DNA of 44,342 nucleotides from Holophagae bacterium (GTDB lineage: Bacteria > Acidobacteriota > Thermoanaerobaculia > Thermoanaerobaculales > Thermoanaerobaculaceae), in NCBI GenBank assembly GCA_012516935.1, contig JAAYVZ010000134.1:1-44342 (forward strand), given 5' to 3'. The position numbers and the translations under genes are program-made. Below the pieces are notes generated by a model. It saw nothing but the letters and a program-made list of their open reading frames with translations. It was not told the DNA's origin and did no database searches. This document shows, in pieces, positions 9,440-16,958 of this stretch. Numbering within the stretch: the first letter of the stretch is position 1; every line of letters starts with the position of its first letter.

Positions 9440-9479
9440 GACGGGGAGCCGCAGCGTCACGATCCTCAACCTCCCCGTC
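9440..9479 (+). promoter_or_regulatory. Antiterminator pairing, competes with terminator
   Basis: GACGGGGAG (9440-9448) is perfectly complementary over nine bases to CTCCCCGTC (9471-9479), which contains most of the 5' arm of the terminator hairpin. The two structures cannot form together, as in his/trp attenuators. How ribosome stalling selects one needs RNA folding. Confidence 0.6.
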
Positions 9480-9506
9480 GGAACCGGCGGGGAGGTCTGT
9501 TTTTTT
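9469..9506 (+). terminator. Intrinsic terminator/attenuator overlapping the aroDE start
   Basis: Nine-bp perfect stem ACCTCCCCG (9469-9477) / CGGGGAGGT (9488-9496), 10-base loop, then CTG and seven T (9500-9506). The 3' arm contains the only Shine-Dalgarno site (GGGGAGG) of the next gene, and the T run overlaps its TTG start. The hairpin would therefore block both transcription and translation. Confidence 0.8.
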
Positions 9507-11010
9507 GGATATCGTTGCGACGTTCGTCCCAGCGGCCGGCGCTCACTCGACGGCCTTGGCCGCGGAGCTCACCCGCCCACCGGCGGGGGCGACGGTGGTG
9601 GAGCTGCGGGCGGACCTGCTGCCGCCCGATCTGGAGCTCGCGCCGCTGGTCGCGGCCTGTCCGCGACCGGTGGTGCTGACGTTGCGCTCGCGCGCCGAAG
9701 GCGGACGGGCCACCGACGACCCGTCGGTGCGTCGGCGGTTTTTCGAACGCGTGGCAGCCCTGCCGGTGATGGCGTTCGATCTCGAGGCGGCGCGAGACCT
9801 CGACCTCGTCGATCGGCCACTCCCGCGCGACCGCGTCGTTCTCTCGACCCACCCATCCGTGGTGCCCGCCGACCTCGAGGCGCAGGCGAGGGTGCTGCTC
9901 GAGCGTGGCACGCGATTCGTCAAGCTGGCGCCCGCCGTCGATGGTTTGGATGACGTGCTCGAGGTGCTGCGGGTAGCGGGGGCGCTCGGTGGGGAGCCGG
10001 TCAGCCAGCGGCGAGCGGTGGTTCTCGCCACCGGCGAGGCCGGCCGCGCGATCCGGCTTCTCGGCCCGTTGCTGGCGGCACCGCTGGCGTATGCGGCCTG
10101 GAGCCCCGACAGGGTGGCGGCTCCCGGACAGTACACTCCCGAGGAGCTGCTGGCGCTCGTCGGTCACCTCGCAGGCGCGCCTGGGCGCGTGTTCGCCGTG
10201 CTCGGGCGCCCAGCCAGCCGTTCGCTCTCGCCCTGGATGCACAACGCCGCATACCGGGCGCTGGGGCTGCCGGATCTGTTCGTTTCTCTCGAGGTAGCCA
10301 ATTCGGACGAGCTGGGGAAGCTGCTGCAGCCCGCCGGCCTCACGGCGCTGGATCGGGTCGGTCTGCGAGCTGGTGGCTTCGCGGTCACCATGCCTTGGAA
10401 GGAGGTGGCATGGGGATACTGCTCGGTCGTTGCTCCACGGACGGCTCGCCTACGAGCGGTCAACACCGTGCTGCCGCGGCTCGGGAAGGTCGTGGGCGAC
10501 TGCACCGACATCGACGGAATCACCGGCGCGCTTCTCGCCGCCCAGGTGAGGGTCGGGGGCGGGTTGGCGGTGGTGCTCGGCGCGGGCGGGAGCGCCCGAG
10601 CGGCGGTGGTGGCGCTGCAGGAAGCGGGGTGCAAGGTGGCGGTGGCCGGCAGGGATCGTTCGAAGGTCGCGGCCATGGCTGGGGAGCTCGGGGTCGAGGT
10701 AATCGAGCCGGCGGACGCGGGTCGCTGTATCGCGGCTGTCAACGCAACACCGGCCGGTCTCGACGGCACGTCGTCTGACCTGCTCGACTCACTCCGGTTG
10801 GCGCCGTCGGCGGCGGTGGTGGACCTCCCGTACGGCCCCGGCCCGACACGGCTGCAGATGCTGGCAAAGAGAAATGCCTGGAAGTACGTCGGGGGCCGAG
10901 AGGTGCTGCTCTGGCAGGGTGTGGCTCAGCTCGCGGCGATGACCGGAGTAGCGCCATCGGTCCGGGTCATGGCGTCTGCCCTTGGGTTGGTGGTCGAGGA
11001 GGATGCGTAG
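9505..11010 (+). CDS. aroDE: 3-dehydroquinate dehydratase-shikimate dehydrogenase fusion (501 aa)
   Basis: Bifunctional enzyme for steps 3 and 4 of the shikimate pathway. Residues 1-~222 are a type I dehydroquinase: VVELRADLL, LTLRSRAEGG, Schiff-base Lys140 in RFVKLA and general-base His116 in VLSTHPS, closing with AAPGQYTPEEL. Residues ~228-501 are shikimate dehydrogenase: SRSLSPWMHNAAYRALGL, catalytic Lys299 (MPWKE), Asp335 (GDCTDIDG), Rossmann loop VVLGAGGSARA and the C-terminal Gln block (LLWQGVAQLAAMTG). Two conserved Asn are replaced (NVTxP is AVTMP; NTD is CTD), while the Lys/Asp pair is kept. The start is unclear: the TTG at 9505 has GGGGAGG nine bases upstream and fits the family N-terminus, but it lies in the attenuator. 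Such fusions are known in plants and Chlamydiae, and sporadically in other bacteria. Confidence 0.88.
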   Translation: MDIVATFVPAAGAHSTALAAELTRPPAGATVVELRADLLPPDLELAPLVAACPRPVVLTLRSRAEGGRATDDPSVRRRFFERVAALPVMAFDLEAARDLDLVDRPLPRDRVVLSTHPSVVPADLEAQARVLLERGTRFVKLAPAVDGLDDVLEVLRVAGALGGEPVSQRRAVVLATGEAGRAIRLLGPLLAAPLAYAAWSPDRVAAPGQYTPEELLALVGHLAGAPGRVFAVLGRPASRSLSPWMHNAAYRALGLPDLFVSLEVANSDELGKLLQPAGLTALDRVGLRAGGFAVTMPWKEVAWGYCSVVAPRTARLRAVNTVLPRLGKVVGDCTDIDGITGALLAAQVRVGGGLAVVLGAGGSARAAVVALQEAGCKVAVAGRDRSKVAAMAGELGVEVIEPADAGRCIAAVNATPAGLDGTSSDLLDSLRLAPSAAVVDLPYGPGPTRLQMLAKRNAWKYVGGREVLLWQGVAQLAAMTGVAPSVRVMASALGLVVEEDA

Positions 11011-11081
11011 ATACCTCCTGGCCGCTTTCCCCCGGTGGGTCCGTACCGGCGGGCGAGCAGCAGGAACTACGCGTCTCACCG

Positions 11082-11300
11082 ATGCCCTTGGCTGGTTCGG
11101 TGGAGCCAGCGGCTGGGCCAGGGCCTGCCGAGGCAGCCGTGGACCGGCTGGAAACTGGGCGGAGGCTGCGCGAAAATGGGAAGCAGCCTGAGGAAGAGTG
11201 GCTCGCTGTCGCCCCGTACCTGACCGCTGGCTGGGCCGCTCGTTTCTGGAAGGCTGACGAGATGCGCGCGCTTCGGCGGGTGCGTGGAGGACAGCGATGA
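11082..11300 (+). CDS. Small hypothetical protein between aroDE and hisD (72 aa)
   Basis: Unrecognised. It ends at a TGA that overlaps the hisD ATG (ATGA), a coupling arrangement that supports real translation. The second half (RLETGRRLRENGKQPEEEWLAVAPYL ... RFWKADEMRALRRV) is helical and charged with plausible codon use; the first 20 residues are Ala/Pro-rich. The ATG at 11082 has only a weak upstream site, so the true start may differ. A competing ORF in another frame (11003-11191) starts on AGGAGG but with no spacing. Confidence 0.45.
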   Translation: MPLAGSVEPAAGPGPAEAAVDRLETGRRLRENGKQPEEEWLAVAPYLTAGWAARFWKADEMRALRRVRGGQR

Positions 11301-12583
11301 AGATCTGGCGGGCAAGCGAGGACAAAGGCCAGAAGTACCTGCTGCGGCTGGAGGAGCGCCAGCGCCAGGTGTCGTCGTCGGTGGACGACAGGGTGCGCAA
11401 GATCGTAGCTGCTGTCGCCAGGCGTGGCGACCGGGCGCTCGTATCGTTCGTCAGACAGCTCGATCTCAAGGGCTTGCCGATGACCGAGCTCCGCTTGCAG
11501 GGCGAGCTCGCCGGCAACGAGGATGTCGGCGAGGACTTCGCTTCCTCGATCGAGGTGGCGATCACCAACCTGAAGGCGTTTCACGCGCAGCAGGCGCAGC
11601 ACGGGTATACGCTCGAGCAAGAGGGCGCCGAGCTCGGTATCCGGGTGCGGCCGATCGGATCGGTCGGCGTTTACGTGTCGGGCGGGGCGGCGGCGTCCCT
11701 CTCGTCGCTGCTCATGGCAGTGGTACCGGCGCAGTTGGCCGGCGTTCCACGGATCGCCGTGGCGACCCCGCCGCGCGCCTTCCTGTCCTCGCCCTCGCTG
11801 CGCTACGTGCTGGAGCGCTTGGGTATCCACGAGGTCTACCTGATGGGCGGGGTGCACGCGGTGGCCGCGCTCGCGTACGGCACCGAGTCGGTGACCGCGG
11901 TGGACAAGATCGTCGGGTCCGGCGGGCGCTGGGTGGCGGCTGCAAAACGGGCCGTGTTCGGGGTGGTCGATATCGACGGTCTCGGGGGACCGTCGGAGGT
12001 GGTGGTGATCGCCGACGCCCATGCCGAGGCCGAGGTGGTGGCCGCGGACATGCTGGCCCAGGCTGAGCACGACTCGGACGCCACAGCGGTGCTGGTCACG
12101 ACCTCGCGCACGCTGGCCGAGAAGGTGGACCGAGCCGTGACCGGGCGGCTGCGGGGGCTCGGTCGGGAGGTGGTGGCCCGGGAGTCGATCAAACGCTGGG
12201 GCGCCATCCTGCTGGTGGACAGCTTCGAGCAGGCGCTCGAGGTGAGCAACCGCATCGCCCCGGAGCACGTGCAGATCCTGGTAGAGGATCCGCGCCGCCT
12301 GCTGGATGGGCTCGAAAACGCTGGTGCCATCTACCTCGGGCCGTGGTCGTCCACGGTCCTCGGCGACTTTGTCGTGGGGACCAACCACGTGCTGCCGACC
12401 GCTGGTACGGCGCGCTTCGCATCGCCGCTGGGGGTGTGGGACTTCGTGCACCGCACCGCGGTCGTACGCGTGCACGCTCACGGCTTCGCACCCCTGGCAC
12501 GGGCGGCGCGTGCGCTCGCCCTGCAGGAGATGCTGCCGCTTCACGCCGAGGCGCTGCGGGCGGGTCGACGGGGCAAGGTGTAG
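11297..12583 (+). CDS. hisD: Histidinol dehydrogenase, divergent (428 aa)
   Basis: Catalyses the last two oxidations of histidine synthesis (histidinol to histidine, NAD-dependent). The length is normal. Family landmarks are the [16 protein letters not shown] block, [19 protein letters not shown] with zinc ligands Gln255 and His258, the catalytic pair Glu323-His324 in APEHVQI, zinc ligand Asp357 in [13 protein letters not shown] and zinc ligand His416 in LPLHAEAL. All zinc and acid/base residues are therefore kept. Unusual changes: the near-invariant GPGN loop is GSGG (207-210), PGGxAxYPSSVLM is [13 protein letters not shown], and the pre-GPSE loop is LG instead of (M)AG. Activity is likely but not assured. 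It is the third ORF of the operon; its presence fits the upstream His leader. Confidence 0.9.
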   Translation: MKIWRASEDKGQKYLLRLEERQRQVSSSVDDRVRKIVAAVARRGDRALVSFVRQLDLKGLPMTELRLQGELAGNEDVGEDFASSIEVAITNLKAFHAQQAQHGYTLEQEGAELGIRVRPIGSVGVYVSGGAAASLSSLLMAVVPAQLAGVPRIAVATPPRAFLSSPSLRYVLERLGIHEVYLMGGVHAVAALAYGTESVTAVDKIVGSGGRWVAAAKRAVFGVVDIDGLGGPSEVVVIADAHAEAEVVAADMLAQAEHDSDATAVLVTTSRTLAEKVDRAVTGRLRGLGREVVARESIKRWGAILLVDSFEQALEVSNRIAPEHVQILVEDPRRLLDGLENAGAIYLGPWSSTVLGDFVVGTNHVLPTAGTARFASPLGVWDFVHRTAVVRVHAHGFAPLARAARALALQEMLPLHAEALRAGRRGKV

Positions 12584-12757
12584 GCGCGAATGCCCCGGCC
12601 GAAAACGTCCGCCACTCCACAGCAGCCGGGGAGTTGCGGTCTTCGGTTGCCGGACCGGTCGCCCTCCCCGGCTCCGAAGGCGCTTCAGGCTCCGAGAGCT
12701 CTCGAGCCACGCTGTTCGCCGCTACTGACGCGGTGCCCGAAGCCGGGCGGGGCAGGG

Positions 12758-12916
12758 ATGGAGGCGTTGCTGGCGGCGAACGACAGGGATCACGCCAACC
12801 TGGCCTCGGAGGTGTCGGACCGGCTGCCGTCGGTGGCGTCGATCACGATCGCCAGCTACCTGGTGCTGCCGCAGGTGAGCACCGAGCCCTATTGCTGTGC
12901 CGGGGGGCGGTGCTGA
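12758..12916 (+). CDS. Small ORF, possible Lrp-like C-terminal fragment (52 aa)
   Basis: Its TGA overlaps the trpE-like ATG (TGATG) and it has a GGGGCAGGG site before ATG 12758, so it is probably translated and coupled to trpE. An in-frame ATG at 12590 would add 56 residues of poor-looking sequence. The core ANLASEVSDRLPSVASITIASYLVLPQV resembles the last helix and strand of an Lrp/AsnC ligand-binding (RAM) domain. That would make it a half-domain remnant or mini-sensor; this is a pattern-based guess. The preceding 170 bases after hisD hold no other gene I can support. Confidence 0.4.
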   Translation: MEALLAANDRDHANLASEVSDRLPSVASITIASYLVLPQVSTEPYCCAGGRC

Positions 12917-14391
12917 TGCGACCGGCGGCGGCCGAGTTCGCGGTTCTGGCGACGCGGTACGCGCGCATCCCGGTCGTGCGCTCGCTCACGGCCGACGCGC
13001 TCACCCCGACCGGAATGCTGCTGCGGCTGGCCCGGGCTGGGCGCTCGCCGTTCCTGCTCGAGTCGGTGGAAGGACGCGATGCCGTGGCGCGCTGGTCGGT
13101 GGCCGGTGTCAACCCGCGACGGAGTGTGGTCGGGCATGGCGCACGGATCAGCATCGACGGTGTCGACCAGGTCGGGCGGCCGCTGGAGGTGCTGCGGCGC
13201 CTGCTGGTGCCCCAGGAACGGGTGCCTCTGGACGATCTGCCCCCATTTGCGGGAGGCATGGTTGGTTGGCTCGGGTTCGACGTTGCGAGGCTCGCCGAGG
13301 GGCAGACGAGCCGGCTTCCGGATCCCCTCGGGGTTCCGGACATCTGGCTCGGGCAGTATCCCGCCGTGGCGGTGCTCGATCGGGTCGCACAACGTCTGCT
13401 GCTCGTCACCACTGCCGACGTCACGGTCGGAGCCGAGGTGGCGTGGAACCTGGCCAACGAACGTCTCGATGCTCTGGAGAGCGCTCTCGCCGCGCCGAGC
13501 CCCGAGGTGCGCCCGATCACGGTGCCGGCACTCGATGCGGGGCCGCAGCCTGACGGAAGCTGGGAGGTGGCTCCGGATGACGAGCGCTTTCTGGCCGCGG
13601 CCGCGCGGCTGGCGGAGACGGTGGCGGCTGGGGAGTGCTTCGAGGTCGTGCTATCCAGACGGTGGTCGCGGCCCCTCGGGGTGTCGCCTCTCATGCTGTA
13701 TCGGGCCTGCCGGCTGCTTACCCCGCTGCCCTACGTCTTTTACCTCGATTCCGGCGAGGTGCAGGTCATTGGCGCGGCACCGGATTCGATGGCGCGACTG
13801 CGTGGCCGGACCGCGAGCACCGCGCCGGTCGCTGGGAGACGGCGGCGCGGTCGGACCGCGGCGGAGGAGGCCCACCTGGCAGCCGAGCTGACAGCCGATG
13901 AGCGCATCCGGTCGGAGCACTTGCTGCTCGTAGACATGGCCCGCAACGACCTGGGCAAGGTCTGCAGGCCGGGGACCATCGAGGTGACCCGATTCATGGA
14001 GATCGAACGCTTCTCCCACGCTCTTCACCTCGCCTCGGAGGTCCGGGGCGAGGTGGCGCCGGGCAAAGAGGCCCTCGACGTGGCGCTCGCCTGCTTGCCG
14101 TCGCCAAGCCTCGTGGGAGCTCCGAAGCCGCGCGCTCTTGCCCTCATCGACGAGCTGGAGGTTCTCAAGCGCGGTGTGTGGGCCGGAGCCGTGGGCTACT
14201 TCGACGCCGCCGGCGACATGGACCTGTGCCCGGTCAATCGTGCCGCGGTGGTCACCAGGGGGACGGTGCACGTTCAGGCTGGATCGGCGGTTATCTTCGA
14301 CTCGTTGCCCGAAAGCGAGCTGGCGGAGTGTGCCAACAACGCCTTGCGCCCCGCTCTAGCGGTCGTGTTGGCACGGGGGATGCAGCCGTGA
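12916..14391 (+). CDS. trpE: Anthranilate synthase component I-like protein (TrpE), divergent
   Basis: Chorismate-utilising enzyme of 491 residues. The N-terminal domain has FLLESVEG, the LLES element of the tryptophan-binding site, which argues for TrpE over PabB. The C-terminal chorismate-binding domain keeps CFEVVLSRRW, EHLLLVDMARNDLGKV, the active-site His in FSHALHLAS, VGAPKPRAL and the Glu residues near PESELAE. Several near-invariant positions have changed: AGTR is AGRR (Arg308 for Thr), PAGTxSGAPK is PSPSLVGAPK, YAGAVGY is WAGAVGY, QAGAGIV is QAGSAVI, and the Lys of the NKA motif is Asn. Either substrate handling has changed or activity is reduced. It overlaps the trpG-like gene by four bases (GTGA). 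Confidence 0.82.
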   Translation: MRPAAAEFAVLATRYARIPVVRSLTADALTPTGMLLRLARAGRSPFLLESVEGRDAVARWSVAGVNPRRSVVGHGARISIDGVDQVGRPLEVLRRLLVPQERVPLDDLPPFAGGMVGWLGFDVARLAEGQTSRLPDPLGVPDIWLGQYPAVAVLDRVAQRLLLVTTADVTVGAEVAWNLANERLDALESALAAPSPEVRPITVPALDAGPQPDGSWEVAPDDERFLAAAARLAETVAAGECFEVVLSRRWSRPLGVSPLMLYRACRLLTPLPYVFYLDSGEVQVIGAAPDSMARLRGRTASTAPVAGRRRRGRTAAEEAHLAAELTADERIRSEHLLLVDMARNDLGKVCRPGTIEVTRFMEIERFSHALHLASEVRGEVAPGKEALDVALACLPSPSLVGAPKPRALALIDELEVLKRGVWAGAVGYFDAAGDMDLCPVNRAAVVTRGTVHVQAGSAVIFDSLPESELAECANNALRPALAVVLARGMQP

Positions 14392-15005
14392 TCGTGATCA
14401 TCGATAACTCCGACTGCTTCACGTTCAACCTCGTGCAGTACGTGCGCGAGCTGGCGGTGGGCGTCCCCCTGCGGGTGGTGGGGAACACCGAGGTGCCGGC
14501 GATAGAGGTGCTCGGCTGGCAGCCACGTGCCGTTTTTCTCGCCGACGGCCCTGGGCGGCCGGAGCAGGCCGGGATGAGTCTCGAGTTGGTTCGACTGGCG
14601 GGCGAGACGCCGATCCTTGGAGTCGGTCTCGGGTACGAGGCCGTGGCCGTGGCGTACGGTGGCCAGGTGGTGGCTGTCAGCCAAGCGAGGCACTCCCGCT
14701 CCTCGGAGGTTTTTCACAACGGTCTGGGTGTTTTTGCTGGGCTCCCAGACTCGTTCATCGCGGCCCGCTTTCGTTCTTTCGTGGTGAGGCGCGAGTCGCT
14801 GCCCGGCGAGCTCATCGTTACCGCCTGGACGCGCAACGGCCTGATCATGGGCCTGCAGCACCGCGACCGGCCGCACTCAGGAGTCCAGTTCCACCCTGAG
14901 TCATACCTCACACACACGGGCAAGCGGCTCATCGGCAACTTCCTCGCTGCGGCTGGGATTTCTGCGCCGCTATCCTGCTCCCCTGATGGTGCAAGCCACT
15001 CATAA
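14388..15005 (+). CDS. trpG: TrpG/PabA-like glutamine amidotransferase lacking catalytic Cys
   Basis: Class I glutaminase fold of 205 residues: IIDNSDCFTFNLVQYV at the N-terminus, GPG oxyanion region (ADGPGRP), and GVQFHPES with His169 and Glu171 of the triad. The nucleophile elbow, normally GVCLGHQ, reads GVGLGYE, so the Cys is Gly80, the His is Tyr83 and the Gln is Glu84. RYHSL is also RFRSF. Without Cys80 it cannot hydrolyse glutamine by the known mechanism. The partner TrpE would then need free ammonia, or this subunit is structural or regulatory. It starts with GTG overlapping the trpE stop and is the last gene of the operon. The ~30 residues at the C-terminus after the domain are non-conserved. 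Confidence 0.85.
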   Translation: MIVIIDNSDCFTFNLVQYVRELAVGVPLRVVGNTEVPAIEVLGWQPRAVFLADGPGRPEQAGMSLELVRLAGETPILGVGLGYEAVAVAYGGQVVAVSQARHSRSSEVFHNGLGVFAGLPDSFIAARFRSFVVRRESLPGELIVTAWTRNGLIMGLQHRDRPHSGVQFHPESYLTHTGKRLIGNFLAAAGISAPLSCSPDGASHS

Positions 15006-15116
15006 GACAAGATGGCGGCTGAGAGAGTCGTCGTCGTGGCTGTGGGAACGGCGGGGCGAGCGGAGCGAGCCATTAGAAACTGACTAATTGGGGGGCCGCA
15101 ATTCTCATGAACATGC

Positions 15117-16502
15117 TCATACGGCCTGCCCGCCGTTGTCCACTTCTTCTGTGGCCAGCGTTTTCACCATGCCTGCTGTCAGCGGGAGCGCCAGAACGAA
15201 GGTCAGCACATCGGCAACAGCTTGGCTCAATTGGACTCCAAAAAGTCCAAATAGACTGGAAAAAACGAGAAGTACGGGTATGAAGACCAGTCCCTGCCTC
15301 GCCAGAGCCAGAATGCTGGCCCGCACAGGCTTGCCAATGTATTGAAACATCATATTTGAGATCACGATGTATGGTGAGAGTGGAAGAGTCACGCATTGCA
15401 GGCGTAGAGCCAGGCTGCCGATTTGTATGACCTCAATGTCGTTTCTGAAGATGGCAATGATAAACGGAGCAAATACACCGGCCCCCAGAGCACAGAAAAA
15501 TAGCGCTATTGTCCCCACCGCCACGGAGAAGCGGAAGGCCTGATAGACCCGGTGATGGAAACCAGCCGTATAGTTGAATGCCGCTACAGGCTGAAAGCCC
15601 TGACCGAATCCAATGAGCATGGCCATAATGAAGAACATGATCCTGTTCACCACGGTCATGCCGGCGAGGGCCGCGTCGCCAAAAGGCCTGGCTGCCAGAT
15701 TCAGGGTAATGACAGCAATGGTCACGAAGGACTGCCTGAAAAGCGTGGGAAGCCCAGACTTCAGCATCTCCCAGTACATTTCCCATTTCGGACTGAAGTT
15801 TTTGGGATCTATAGCGAGGGTACTGCGCCTGCTCAGGTAATGGGACAGCAATATGCAAAAGGAGACGAACTGGCTCAGTATGGTTGCAGCTGCTGCTCCC
15901 GCAATGCCCATCCGGAATGTGAAAATGAAAAGTGGATCCAAGGCAATATTGAGAATGGCACCGCTTGCCAGTCCGATCATGGAAAGAACTGCACTGCCTT
16001 CTGAGCGTAGGTTGACATTCATTACGAAAGCGGCAGCCATGAAGGGTGCTCCAAAAAGAACCACCCTGGCATAGCCACTGGCGTAGGGGAGGATGCTTTC
16101 TGTCGAACCCAAAAGACGCATGAGCGGTGTAAGAAGAAGCTCTCCACCGACCGTGTAGAGTGCACCTACCGCAAGGGCGGTGAAGAAAGCAGTCGATGTC
16201 GCCCGATTGGCTCTCTTGCTGTCTTTCTGCCCCAGAAGCCTTGCAATGAAGCTGCCCGATCCGACACCCAGCGTTATGCCTATTACCTGAATGGAGGTCA
16301 TGAGCGGAAAGACCACACCAACTGCAGCAGTCGCGCTGGTATTGATCCTTCCGACAAAAAACGTGTCAGCCATATTGTAAAGTGCTGTTACCAGCATGCT
16401 TACAATTGTGGGTATGGCCAGGCTGGCAACCAGACCAGGTATTGGCCTAGTGGTCATCGTGGTATGTCGTTCGTGCAGGCTCCCCCGTTTCACCGTTTGC
16501 AT
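15117..16502 (-). CDS. MATE family multidrug/cation efflux transporter (461 aa)
   Basis: Inner-membrane antiporter of the MATE family, with about 12 hydrophobic segments in two homologous halves. Typical motifs are IPTIVSMLVTALYNMADTFFVGR near the N-terminus, NIALDPLFIF at the end of the first half, and GFGQGFQPVAAFNYTAG in the second half. The sequence type is close to MepA/DinF-like proteins common in Firmicutes and anaerobes. Base composition is strikingly different: the 60 bases from 15901 have only 26 G or C, and codons ending in A/T are frequent, unlike every neighbour. It is therefore a recent horizontal acquisition, next to a broken transposase. ATG 16502 lies 11 bases after TATAAC (a possible -10); an ATG at 16457 is an alternative start. 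Confidence 0.92.
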   Translation of the reverse strand: MQTVKRGSLHERHTTMTTRPIPGLVASLAIPTIVSMLVTALYNMADTFFVGRINTSATAAVGVVFPLMTSIQVIGITLGVGSGSFIARLLGQKDSKRANRATSTAFFTALAVGALYTVGGELLLTPLMRLLGSTESILPYASGYARVVLFGAPFMAAAFVMNVNLRSEGSAVLSMIGLASGAILNIALDPLFIFTFRMGIAGAAAATILSQFVSFCILLSHYLSRRSTLAIDPKNFSPKWEMYWEMLKSGLPTLFRQSFVTIAVITLNLAARPFGDAALAGMTVVNRIMFFIMAMLIGFGQGFQPVAAFNYTAGFHHRVYQAFRFSVAVGTIALFFCALGAGVFAPFIIAIFRNDIEVIQIGSLALRLQCVTLPLSPYIVISNMMFQYIGKPVRASILALARQGLVFIPVLLVFSSLFGLFGVQLSQAVADVLTFVLALPLTAGMVKTLATEEVDNGGQAV

Positions 16503-16539
16503 ACCCGAAAGATGTTATACCTGCCTTCCACAGGAGGGG

Positions 16540-16883
16540 TCATACGCGACCGGGCGACAAGGTACCCAGCACGAAGCGGGTGCGGCCTTCGCCCTCGCCG
16601 ACTACGATTCCCTTGCCCTCGAGGTTGTCTCGCACCTACAGGTAAAGCCCGGCCTGAGACACCACTTCCTTGACCACCGGGGTGCCGGCCCACAGCCGCT
16701 CACCCGCAATGGAGTGGTGCCTCCCCGGCGCAGTTCCCGGAGGTTGTCCGCTGCGACCATGTCGCGGTCCACTACCCCCACTACCCGCTCGGACCGCCAC
16801 CTGGCGAGGCTGCACTTCACCTCGGTCACCTGCGTGGCGTGGTTGGCGTTGCTCGTCCACGTCGAGCAATGGAGCGCCAGGGT
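16540..16883 (-). pseudogene. Decayed IS1634-like (IS4 superfamily) transposase fragment
   Basis: Reading the minus strand, three pieces in two or more frames line up as one damaged protein. First LARWRSERVVGVVDRDMVAADNLREL (DRGM..NL block of DDE transposases), then GERLWAGTPVVKEVVSQAGLYL, then after an in-frame stop VRDNLEGKGIVVGEGEGR TRFVLGTL. Order and motifs fit the middle of an IS1634-type transposase (VaDRGMvs..NL..L...YIvGeR ... Y..V.DNL.vK.v). The N- and C-terminal parts are missing and no terminal repeats are visible. It lies exactly at the edge of the AT-rich MATE segment, suggesting a role in its arrival. Confidence 0.55.
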
Positions 16884-16910
16884 TGACAGGGGATGCGAGT
16901 GCGGTAAGGT
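16883..16910 (+). promoter_or_regulatory. Promoter of tetraheme cytochrome gene
   Basis: TTGACA (16883-16888), 16-base spacer, TAAGGT (16905-16910). The leader of about 40 bases contains GGAGG seven bases before the ATG. Confidence 0.6.
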
Positions 16911-16958
16911 AGGGCGGGGGGCAGCAACGGTGGAGCCCGACTGGAATGGAGGCCAGAG

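Noticed and set aside
12343-12915. N-terminal extension of the trpE-like frame upstream of 12916
   Set aside because: The frame overlaps hisD and is Gly/Arg/Ala-rich; the TrpE family start fits ATG 12916, which is coupled to the preceding small ORF.
12916-15005. pabB/pabA (folate) instead of trpE/trpG
   Set aside because: The LLES tryptophan-site element favours TrpE, but divergence is high, so folate-type function is not fully excluded.
16540-16883. Intact insertion sequence
   Set aside because: The transposase is interrupted by a frame change and a stop, both ends are missing and no terminal inverted repeats were found.
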